This document shows positions 16,760 to 24,495 of a DNA stretch of 64,000 bases, one piece after another; the first letter of the stretch is position 1, and each line of letters opens with the position of its first letter. Made by a program: the position numbers and the translations under genes. This DNA comes from Ferruginibacter sp. (GTDB lineage: Bacteria; Bacteroidota; Bacteroidia; Chitinophagales; Chitinophagaceae). Location of the stretch: contig JANYGZ010000011.1 of the NCBI GenBank assembly GCA_025362235.1, positions 1 through 64,000 of the forward strand, read 5' to 3'. Under the pieces are notes generated by a model. The model had not been told where the DNA came from, did not search any database, and saw only the letters and a list, made by a program, of their open reading frames with translations.

Positions 16760-18190
16760 ATGCTTTTTAACTCATTTCATTTTTTTGTTTTCTTTGTAAT
16801 TGTAACTACTCTTTATTTTATTCTTCCGCATAGTAAAAGATGGTTATTACTATTGGCAAGCAGTTGTTATTTTTATATGGCATTTGTGCCGATATATATA
16901 TTAATACTTGGCTTTACAATTATAGTGGATTACTTCGCCGGAATTTTAATAGAAAAATCACAAGGGCGGCGACGTAAGTTATTTTTAATATTTAGTTTAG
17001 TTGCTAATATTGGGGTGCTTGCAGTTTTTAAATACTATAATTTTATTAATACCAATCTTTCTTTTTTGTTACAAGGTTTCGGGCTAACAAATCCTCTCCC
17101 TTATTTAGCTATCCTTTTGCCTATTGGTCTTTCGTTTCACACATTTCAGGCAATGAGTTACACTATTGAAGTATACAGGGGCAATCAAAAAGCTGAAAGG
17201 CATTTTGGTATTTATTCTTTGTATGTTATGTTTTATCCTCAGTTGGTTGCCGGCCCAATAGAACGTCCACAAAATTTATTACACCAATTCAGGGAAAAGC
17301 ACCAGCCTGATTTTGAAAATTTTTCTGAGGGGCTGAAACTAATGATCTGGGGATTATTTAAAAAATTGGTAATTGCAGACAGGTTAGCTATATACGTGAA
17401 TTCTGTTTATAATAATGTGGCAGAACATAATGGGATGACTTTGTTATTGGCCACTATGTTTTTTTCGGTACAAATATATTGCGATTTTTCTGGCTATTCC
17501 GACATAGCAATTGGTGCCGCCCGTGTGATGGGTTTTAGGTTGATGATTAATTTTAACCGCCCTTATTTTTCAAAGAATATTGCAGAATTCTGGAGACGCT
17601 GGCATATATCATTATCTACCTGGTTTAAAGATTATTTATATATCAGCATTGGTGGAAATAAGGTTACTATACACAGATGGTATTTTAATTTGCTGGTTGT
17701 TTTTCTTGTGAGCGGCCTTTGGCATGGAGCAAACTGGACATTTATTATCTGGGGATGCATCAATGGATTGTACCTTGTATTTGCACTTGTAACACAAGGT
17801 TTAAGAAATAAACTCAATCAGTTAACCCGGGTAAAAGAAATTCCTAAAATAAATGCATCCATCCAGGTTTTAGCAACTTATATCCTGGTTTGTTTTGCCT
17901 GGATATTTTTCAGGGCAAATAATATACAGGATGCCTTCACTATAATAAAAAAGATATTTTTATTAAAAGGGGAAATTTATTCTGAAAGCTCTTCTATGAT
18001 GTTCTATTCTTTTGCAGGAATACTATTTTTATTACTGGTTGAATTTAAAAAAGAGTATTTCAATAGCCTGTTCACTTTATCAAATAATAATCATTGGCTG
18101 GTGCCCAAGCTCTATTACTGCTTCCTTATTCTCATGATATTATTGATAGGCGTATTTGATGGAGGACAATTTATTTATTTTCAATTTTAA
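16760..18190 (+). CDS. MBOAT-family membrane O-acyltransferase (AlgI-like)
   Basis: A 476-residue integral membrane protein with about eleven hydrophobic segments. It contains the MBOAT signature FSKNIAEFWRRWHISLSTWFKDYLYI near residue 275 and the conserved His in SGLWHGANWTFIIWG near residue 320. It also has FYPQLVAGPIERPQNLL typical of the AlgI/DltB group. It moves acyl groups from a membrane donor to an exported polysaccharide or other acceptor. The next gene starts seven bases downstream and encodes an SGNH-like extracytoplasmic protein, the classical partner of MBOAT proteins in acetylation systems. Confidence 0.92.
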   Translation: MLFNSFHFFVFFVIVTTLYFILPHSKRWLLLLASSCYFYMAFVPIYILILGFTIIVDYFAGILIEKSQGRRRKLFLIFSLVANIGVLAVFKYYNFINTNLSFLLQGFGLTNPLPYLAILLPIGLSFHTFQAMSYTIEVYRGNQKAERHFGIYSLYVMFYPQLVAGPIERPQNLLHQFREKHQPDFENFSEGLKLMIWGLFKKLVIADRLAIYVNSVYNNVAEHNGMTLLLATMFFSVQIYCDFSGYSDIAIGAARVMGFRLMINFNRPYFSKNIAEFWRRWHISLSTWFKDYLYISIGGNKVTIHRWYFNLLVVFLVSGLWHGANWTFIIWGCINGLYLVFALVTQGLRNKLNQLTRVKEIPKINASIQVLATYILVCFAWIFFRANNIQDAFTIIKKIFLLKGEIYSESSSMMFYSFAGILFLLLVEFKKEYFNSLFTLSNNNHWLVPKLYYCFLILMILLIGVFDGGQFIYFQF

Positions 18191-18196
18191 TAAAAT

Positions 18197-19156
18197 ATGA
18201 TAAAAAAGGCACAGTCTGACAAAAAGAAAAACTGGAAACATTTCCTTTTAAATGGAGTAGTTTTCCTGGTGCTGATTATACTGTTTGACTTCATACTAGG
18301 CCAGCTGCTTCAATATTATTATTTTAAGATAAAAAGTGGGACACAATACAGAACTACTTATGCAATTGAAAAGACAAAAGCAGATATAATCATATTTGGT
18401 TCATCAAGGGCAATGGATCATTATAACCCATTTGTTTTTGAAAACCGATATAACTTATCATATTATAATGCCGGGAGAGATGGTGAAAATTCAGTTCTTT
18501 ATCATTATGCTGTTTTGAAAGGCATATTAAAGAGGTATACACCAAAAATTGTAATTCTGGACATGATGCCAAATGAATTTGCAAATACATCAGAAAGCTA
18601 TGACAAACTTGCTGCATTATCGCCCTATTACAATACACATCCTGAAATGCGCCCAATTCTTGACCTTAGAAGCAGGACAGAAAAAATAAAAATGCTATCC
18701 GGTACATATCCATTTAATTCAACAATTATGAACATCATTTCGGGAAACTTTGGTTTGGATGATAAAAAATATATCAAAGGGTATTATGCTATCGCATCAT
18801 CCTATATGATAACAAAACCTTTAGAAACGGATGATAAATCTAAAGTGTATCAATTGGATAGCATTAAAGTAAATGTACTAAAGTGGTTTATCAATGATTG
18901 CAAACGGGCAAATATCAAATTGTATATTGTTTGTTCGCCTATATATACAAAATTTATCGGTACCGACTATTCAATTGTTGCTGCAGAGAAAATAGCCGCC
19001 GACAATAATATAAGTTTTTTCGATTTTTCGCAGGAAAGCCCGTTTTTGGAAAGCCCCAAGTTATTTTACAACTCCCTCCATTTAAATGATAGTGGAGCAA
19101 GGATATTTTCAAATATGCTAATTGATAAAATATTTCTTAAAGAAAACACACAATAA
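18197..19156 (+). CDS. Membrane-anchored SGNH-like protein, partner of the MBOAT acyltransferase
   Basis: A 319-residue protein with one N-terminal transmembrane helix (about residues 15-37) and an extracytoplasmic domain. The first SGNH block appears as IIFGSSRAMDHYNP (Ser near residue 75), and the Asp/His block as NSLHLNDSGARIFS near residue 295. DltD and AlgX/AlgJ-type proteins use the same fold to complete acyl transfer after the MBOAT step. It forms a two-gene operon with the upstream acyltransferase. The acceptor polymer is unknown because no polysaccharide synthesis genes lie nearby. Confidence 0.8.
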   Translation: MIKKAQSDKKKNWKHFLLNGVVFLVLIILFDFILGQLLQYYYFKIKSGTQYRTTYAIEKTKADIIIFGSSRAMDHYNPFVFENRYNLSYYNAGRDGENSVLYHYAVLKGILKRYTPKIVILDMMPNEFANTSESYDKLAALSPYYNTHPEMRPILDLRSRTEKIKMLSGTYPFNSTIMNIISGNFGLDDKKYIKGYYAIASSYMITKPLETDDKSKVYQLDSIKVNVLKWFINDCKRANIKLYIVCSPIYTKFIGTDYSIVAAEKIAADNNISFFDFSQESPFLESPKLFYNSLHLNDSGARIFSNMLIDKIFLKENTQ

Positions 19157-19256
19157 TAAACCAGCCTGCACATCTAAATTTTACTGTATTTTCATACTAA
19201 CAATTCAAATGTTCAAAGGCATTTTTGAGTGCACATTTAATTTTTAATAATGCAGG

Positions 19257-20054
19257 ATGAATAATAATCAGCTACAACTTAGAAGCGTTAATGTTACCCG
19301 GTATGTTACACCCTTGCGGGAGGGCGGCTCGCTACCTGCCATTGTAGAAGCTGATGATGGGTTTTTATATGTACTAAAATTTCGTGGAGCAGGGCAAGGA
19401 GTAAAAGCGCTGATTGCAGAATTGATTGGCGGCGAAATTGCCCGTGCTGCAGGTTTACGGGTGCCCGAAATTGTTTTTGCGAATATCGATGAAGCGTTTG
19501 GCAGAACAGAACCAGACGAGGAAATTCAGGATTTACTAAAAGCAAGTACAGGCTTAAATCTTGCACTGCATTATCTTTCCGGGTCAATAACTTACGATCC
19601 GGCAGTTACTGTTATTGAGCCTGAACTGGCTTCAAAAATAGTATGGCTTGATTGCCTGCTTACTAATATGGACCGCACTGTCCGCAATACAAATATGTTA
19701 TGGTGGCACAAAGAACTATGGTTGATAGATCATGGGGCATGCCTGTATTTTCACCATAACTGGCAAAATATAGAAGAGCAGGCGATGCTGCTATTTGTTT
19801 TAATAAAAGATCATGTATTGTTGCAGCAGGCTACAGAACTGGAAGCAGCTGACAAAGCATTTCATACTCTGTTAACCAGTGAACTTATCCGATCCATTGT
19901 TGATTTAATACCCAACGAATGGCTCGCTGCTGATAGTTATTTTAAATCAGCCGACCTGCACCGGCAGGCATATGTCCGGTTTTTAGAAACCCGTTTGGCA
20001 CATTCCGGTAATTTTGTAAAAGAAGCACAGCATGCAGCAAAAGCACTTATTTGA
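19257..20054 (+). CDS. HipA-like kinase-fold protein
   Basis: A 265-residue protein related to the HipA family and lacking the N-terminal HipA couple domain. The ATP-binding Lys is probably in LYVLKFRGAGQG (~residue 42). The catalytic loop is LTNMDRTVRNTNML (~140-153), and the metal-binding Asp is in LWLIDHGACLYF (~160). It overlaps the following DUF3037 gene by 23 bases, implying translational coupling. HipA relatives phosphorylate protein or aminoacyl-tRNA synthetase targets, but the target here is unknown. There is no HipB-like antitoxin gene next to it. Confidence 0.83.
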   Translation: MNNNQLQLRSVNVTRYVTPLREGGSLPAIVEADDGFLYVLKFRGAGQGVKALIAELIGGEIARAAGLRVPEIVFANIDEAFGRTEPDEEIQDLLKASTGLNLALHYLSGSITYDPAVTVIEPELASKIVWLDCLLTNMDRTVRNTNMLWWHKELWLIDHGACLYFHHNWQNIEEQAMLLFVLIKDHVLLQQATELEAADKAFHTLLTSELIRSIVDLIPNEWLAADSYFKSADLHRQAYVRFLETRLAHSGNFVKEAQHAAKALI

Positions 20055-20415
20055 ATACGCCGTTATTCGTATTGTACCAAAGGTAGAGCGGGAAGAATTC
20101 CTGAATGTGGGCGTGATTCTTTATTGCGCCAAACATAATTTTTTACAGACCATGTATAACCTGAATGAAGAACGCCTGCGTGCCTTTTGTTTAGTTGCCG
20201 ACAGTAGCGAACTGCTGCAAAATCTTGAAGCTTTTAAGCGTATATGCATTGGAGATAGTAATGCAGGACCCATTGCAAAATTGGATCTTTCTGCCCGTTT
20301 CCGCTGGCTTACTGCTACACGCAGTACGATTGTTCAAACATCAAAAGTACATCCCGGCTTTTGTACCGATCCCCGGGAAACGCTTATAAAATTGTATAAC
20401 CAACTGGTGTTATAA
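20032..20415 (+). CDS. DUF3037 family protein
   Basis: A 127-residue protein with the DUF3037 N-terminal signature FEYAVIRIVPKVEREEFLNVGVILYC and the later SARFRWLTATRSTIVQTS and HPGFCTDP motifs. DUF3037 genes are often found paired with HipA-like kinases, and here the ATG lies inside the 3' end of the kinase gene. The pairing suggests the product is a substrate, regulator or antidote of the kinase; no function is demonstrated by the sequence. Confidence 0.85.
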   Translation: MQQKHLFEYAVIRIVPKVEREEFLNVGVILYCAKHNFLQTMYNLNEERLRAFCLVADSSELLQNLEAFKRICIGDSNAGPIAKLDLSARFRWLTATRSTIVQTSKVHPGFCTDPRETLIKLYNQLVL

Positions 20416-20474
20416 TAATTTATTTTATATAAGCGGTGTGCTTTTTTAAAGTGAAACAAAAAGAGAGAGGTTGC

Positions 20475-20960
20475 CTATTTTTTAACTTTAAAAGACCAGG
20501 TAATAAAAAACTCCGCTACCAACTCATCTTTATCATTTTTACCGGTAGATTTTATTTTAATAATCTTGCCTTCGCCGGTTGCAATGGCTTCTTCAATAGT
20601 TTGGGTAATAGCCAGGCCGTCTGCACAGATAAAGGTAGTAATGCTAGTGGCTTTTTTAAAATAGGCAGCTTCTAAACCCGTCACCAGCATGGATATAGTG
20701 GGATTTCTTTTGTAAGTATTCATCATGGCGAGCAAACCGGTACTCATTTCTGCAGCCATCGCCAGGCAGGCAAAATAAGTAGATTTAAAAGGGTTCTGAG
20801 AAAACCACTTATACGGCACCGTTACCACAGCTTGTGCTTCATCAATTGTTTTTACCCTTACCCCAGAAAAAAAAGCAGCAGGTAATTTAGAAAACACAAA
20901 CATCCTGAACTTAACAGGATGCAGCATAAGCCGGATGAAGTGATCTTTATTAGGATTCAT
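20475..20960 (-). CDS. DUF4442 hot-dog-fold thioesterase-like protein
   Basis: A 161-residue protein of the DUF4442 type, related to PaaI-like acyl-CoA thioesterases. The central helix and strand region reads NPFKSTYFACLAMAAEMSTGLL, followed by strand-rich TISMLVTGLEAAYFKKATSITTFIC. The catalytic activity is inferred from the fold. It is encoded convergently to the DUF3037 gene and upstream of no obvious partner. Confidence 0.75.
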   Translation of the reverse strand: MNPNKDHFIRLMLHPVKFRMFVFSKLPAAFFSGVRVKTIDEAQAVVTVPYKWFSQNPFKSTYFACLAMAAEMSTGLLAMMNTYKRNPTISMLVTGLEAAYFKKATSITTFICADGLAITQTIEEAIATGEGKIIKIKSTGKNDKDELVAEFFITWSFKVKK

Positions 20961-21003
20961 ATCAATTTATTATTTACCCAATCAAAAGATTTTTAATTGC
21001 AAA

Positions 21004-21498
21004 TTATTGTTTTGAATATGCTTCAGGAGACAGTGCCTTCGGGCTCCACTGTTCTAAAAAGCCGAGTACTTTTTTTGGATCATAACTTTTTTTACCATCT
21101 TCCAGGTATTCGCTGTTTTGTGTATTCAGGCGCTGGCCCTTACCATCTAAAATAATAAATACAGGAAATCCAAAACGCTGCGGATAACCATATTTTGCAA
21201 ATACAGTATTATTCATATTTTCTTTACTCCAGTTTAAATGATACCATATAAAACTACTGTTTATAGCAGAATCAATTTTCGGATCAGCCTTACTGGACCT
21301 GTTAAATTCAAGGCTCCAGCTACACCAGTTTCCCCCAGCCATTATTAATACAAATTTATTTTCAGCAGCGGCTTTTTTTACGGCAGCTTCAATATCTGAT
21401 GTTGCATTTGAATCTGGATTATATAATTTTTTTTCCTGAGCAAAACTGTTGGCTATTGATAAAAAAGCAATGCTCAGTAGGTAAATTCTTTTCTTCAT
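21004..21498 (-). CDS. Exported thioredoxin-fold protein with a one-cysteine active site
   Basis: A 164-residue protein with a signal peptide (cleavage after FAQ, residue 20) and a thioredoxin-like domain. The usual WCxxC motif reads GNWCSWS, so the second cysteine is Ser and the protein cannot form the normal disulfide. The cis-Pro region is FGFPVFIILDGKGQRL. It probably acts as a monothiol or non-catalytic periplasmic protein. A TATCTTTG box ends four bases before the ATG, suggesting a leaderless transcript. Confidence 0.8.
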   Translation of the reverse strand: MKKRIYLLSIAFLSIANSFAQEKKLYNPDSNATSDIEAAVKKAAAENKFVLIMAGGNWCSWSLEFNRSSKADPKIDSAINSSFIWYHLNWSKENMNNTVFAKYGYPQRFGFPVFIILDGKGQRLNTQNSEYLEDGKKSYDPKKVLGFLEQWSPKALSPEAYSKQ

Positions 21499-21502
21499 AA
21501 AA

Positions 21503-21510
21503 CAAAGATA
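21503..21510 (-). promoter_or_regulatory. -7 promoter box of the thioredoxin-like gene
   Basis: TATCTTTG on the minus strand, then TTTT, then the ATG start at 21498. Confidence 0.55.
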
Positions 21511-21565
21511 AATGATAATTAGATTCCTGTTAGCGTTATTAATAATGTAGCAGTTTCTACAAAAA

Positions 21566-22492
21566 TTAACTAGTGGTTAAAGCTATTGTATCCTTTACAC
21601 CCTGCTGGTAAGTGGTGGTAGAAAAGTTGAAGCGCTGATTAAATTTAGAAGAATCGAAAAAATAATCCCTGTCATATTGGTACATCATTTCTGGCATTTC
21701 TCTCATTAAGGGTATAAATATTCCGAGCAGTTTTAATAACCAGACTGGTAAAATAAATAATTTATTGGGTGCATTCATCTCTTTGGTAAATAAGGAGATC
21801 ATTTCTCTTCCCGTCAGTACATTTTTATCGGTGGGCAAATGCCAAACCTGTCCATAAGCATCTGTAGTGTTGCCCAATAAAGCAGTGGCTTTAGCTGCGT
21901 CAGGCGTATAGGTGAAGGAATGCTTTTTATCAGCATTCATAAACCAGTTGGGCTTTTTACCTTTCTTAATATTTTTATACACTACTTCTATTAAAAAGCT
22001 TTTATCATTATTGGGGCCATAAAAATCTGCAGAGCGTGCAATCAACCCTGTTAGTTTGCCTGATTGTATTGCAGAGAGCAACATCTCTGCAATCTGGCTG
22101 CGTACCTGGCCTTTTTTACTGGGCGGGTTGATGGGCGAATTTTGCATCATATGCGCAATAGCATTGATATCGTACATATACACATTATCGAAAAATACCA
22201 GTTTGGCATTATGCTTTATACAGGCATCCATAGTTGCCTGCATTATTACCGGCCATTTTTGCTGCCACACTTTCAAATTATACTCTAACCCAACCATCAG
22301 GTATACCACTTCTGAACCTGCTACCGCTTTTTCTATCAGCCCTGGTTCAGTCAGGTCTGCCGGAAAAAGTTCATCTGTTTCGTTTACCTTTTTAGGGTTA
22401 CGGCTTACCAACCTGATGCGGTCAGTGTACTTTATTAATTCACCTGCGAGTAAAGAACCGATTGTTCCGTTAGCGCCTAAAATTGTTTGCAT
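21566..22492 (-). CDS. NAD(P)-dependent epimerase/dehydratase-like protein
   Basis: A 308-residue Rossmann-fold protein. The dinucleotide-binding motif is LGANGTIGS at residues ~5-13, with the short N terminus usual for atypical extended SDRs. Further features are the acidic switch around DLTEPGLIEKAV and the middle region VFFDNVYMYD in place of a strict YxxxK. It belongs with the NmrA/epimerase group; substrate unknown. Neighbouring genes give no pathway clue. Confidence 0.83.
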   Translation of the reverse strand: MQTILGANGTIGSLLAGELIKYTDRIRLVSRNPKKVNETDELFPADLTEPGLIEKAVAGSEVVYLMVGLEYNLKVWQQKWPVIMQATMDACIKHNAKLVFFDNVYMYDINAIAHMMQNSPINPPSKKGQVRSQIAEMLLSAIQSGKLTGLIARSADFYGPNNDKSFLIEVVYKNIKKGKKPNWFMNADKKHSFTYTPDAAKATALLGNTTDAYGQVWHLPTDKNVLTGREMISLFTKEMNAPNKLFILPVWLLKLLGIFIPLMREMPEMMYQYDRDYFFDSSKFNQRFNFSTTTYQQGVKDTIALTTS

Positions 22493-22586
22493 AATTATTT
22501 ATTTTAACTTCACCCCCCGCCTTATGAAAAAATCCGGATGCGCTTGATCCTGGTAATTTGAAATGATTTTATTTAATTGAAATATT

Positions 22587-24218
22587 TTATTGCTTGGCTA
22601 TTTCTACCACACAACCTACTATTTTATTTTTATCAGTGGCATCTGTTTTAAAATAAATACCGCCATTATTGGTATTGGAATAGGCTACATTTTTGATAGA
22701 AGTACTGCTAATGACCTCATTTAATTTACCGGCATAAGTTGTTTGTGTGCTTTTATTAATAGAAGCATTGATGGCATTATAATCTAATGCCTCTTTACTT
22801 ACAAGGATGCCCATAAAATCTTTGTTACCCAAACTGTCTGCCCTTATGGATTGTGCTTTAGGGAACAGCCTGTAACCTGTAATGCCGCAATAAGGCGAAT
22901 GAATCGGCTTATACGGAAACAACACAAAACTGGTGCCTGTCGGGTTGGGCGTAAACAAATAAATATAACATTCAATAGCATTTTTAATTTCAATTTTAAA
23001 CTTGGTTCCTTTGCGTATAGGCGTAACTGTGGTGAAGGCGTTTCCACTGCTTACTTTTAGAGGAATATATTGTTTGGTATCGTTGTTTACCAGGCCGATG
23101 TTACATTCAAAATCTATATTAAGTGCAGCCCCCTTTTTAGGCAGTGGGTCTATTCCATATGCCTCCCTTACAAATTCTTTAAAGTCGTTATACCTTACCC
23201 AGCCAATACCATTTTCGCCCCACTCTTTACCCCAGCTATTCATTATCTGAAAGGCACCACCTTCCAGCCGGTCGTCGTAACCAATAACACAAAGTGCGTG
23301 GCCGCCAAAGCCTGACTGAGTATAATCTTCCTGAGTTGGGTGCCAAACTTTTTGACCCAGCATACCTTCCATAAAACTACCTCCTACCATCATACCAATT
23401 ACAACAGGTGCATCTTTTGCCAGGTGCTCTTTAACTGCACGAAGGCTTAAGTTACTAACGCCATCACCTTCTGTTAAACGGTTAAAACCATGCATGCGGT
23501 TTTGTGCGGCCTCACTCATCATTTGATTGGTTGGCTGGCGGCTGCAATTATTTTCATCGTAGGGAAAATCATTAAAAGGAACCGCGCCCTTATTGGTCAT
23601 AAATTCCATGGCCTTGATAATTAAAGAACCCTGGCAACCATCCATGCCTATCTGGCTATACAAAAATGCCGGGCTGAAAGCAACACTGTTAGGGTTTTGT
23701 GCGGTGCTTGCACTTTCAATAATACTGCGTGCCGCATAACCACTGCTCCATGCAACACAGCTTCCCTGTTTGCCCTGGTTTTGCCTGTCGGGTGCAAACC
23801 GTAGCAGCGAAACACTTTCCGGTAAAGGGTTTTTTGTGTTATCATCTTCCAGCCCTTCGTACACGCTGGCTTTTTTAAATTCGTTGGGATCTAAAGTACC
23901 GCCCTTTGTAAAATTGGATACCACATCAGATAAAGTTGAAACACCATTACAGGATTGATTGCGTAATAAAAAATAAGCACCGGCTGCCAGCAACAATAAA
24001 ATGATCATTCCCTTACTGCAACCACCCCCGCCTCCACTGCCATTATTTCCAGCACTATTGCGGCCGCGAAACAAACTAAATATCAATGGCAAAAAATTAA
24101 GCAGGCTGCCAAGACCCATTCCGCCGCCACCTCTTCCGCCTGAACTAAAGCCACCTCCACCGCCACTGCCGCCATTATCACTATTGTCCTGGGGATCGTC
24201 TACCATTTCGAGTGCCAT
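22587..24218 (-). CDS. C1-family (papain-like) cysteine peptidase, membrane-anchored
   Basis: A 543-residue protein. The first ~70 residues are Gly-rich and disordered, followed by a transmembrane helix (MIILLLLAAGAYFLL, ~70-85). The C1 domain begins near residue 125. The oxyanion Gln and catalytic Cys are in NQGKQGSCVAWSSG (~154), the His in GFGGHALCVIGYDD (~306) and the Asn in IMNSWGKEWGENG (~326). The last ~160 residues form a strand-rich DUF4384-like region (YIYLFTPNPTGTSFVLFP). It is probably displayed on the outer side of the inner membrane. Antisense proline-rich frames over the Gly-rich region are composition artefacts. Confidence 0.9.
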   Translation of the reverse strand: MALEMVDDPQDNSDNGGSGGGGGFSSGGRGGGGMGLGSLLNFLPLIFSLFRGRNSAGNNGSGGGGGCSKGMIILLLLAAGAYFLLRNQSCNGVSTLSDVVSNFTKGGTLDPNEFKKASVYEGLEDDNTKNPLPESVSLLRFAPDRQNQGKQGSCVAWSSGYAARSIIESASTAQNPNSVAFSPAFLYSQIGMDGCQGSLIIKAMEFMTNKGAVPFNDFPYDENNCSRQPTNQMMSEAAQNRMHGFNRLTEGDGVSNLSLRAVKEHLAKDAPVVIGMMVGGSFMEGMLGQKVWHPTQEDYTQSGFGGHALCVIGYDDRLEGGAFQIMNSWGKEWGENGIGWVRYNDFKEFVREAYGIDPLPKKGAALNIDFECNIGLVNNDTKQYIPLKVSSGNAFTTVTPIRKGTKFKIEIKNAIECYIYLFTPNPTGTSFVLFPYKPIHSPYCGITGYRLFPKAQSIRADSLGNKDFMGILVSKEALDYNAINASINKSTQTTYAGKLNEVISSTSIKNVAYSNTNNGGIYFKTDATDKNKIVGCVVEIAKQ

Positions 24219-24495
24219 ATGTACTTCTTTTAGTTTTAAATTATTTTGATGAATTTATTAAATGTTTATACACAACACAAATTCAGCGCAATTTTTCAGG
24301 ATAGATTTTTATTTGAAAGCAGCACGTTATGCTTCTTCAAAAGAGTTTTATTTTTGCAAAGAATATTGGCAGGAAATGATAAATGTATTTGCAAATTATT
24401 GATATTAAAAATAGGTAGAATTTTTATACTATCCGCAGGAAATTATTAATTATAGTGTTGGGCTGATTTTGCTTTGGGTATTGACGGGAATGGGG

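Noticed and set aside
24001-24249. Proline-rich plus-strand open frame
   Set aside because: It is antisense to the Gly-rich N terminus of the C1 peptidase; composition artefact.
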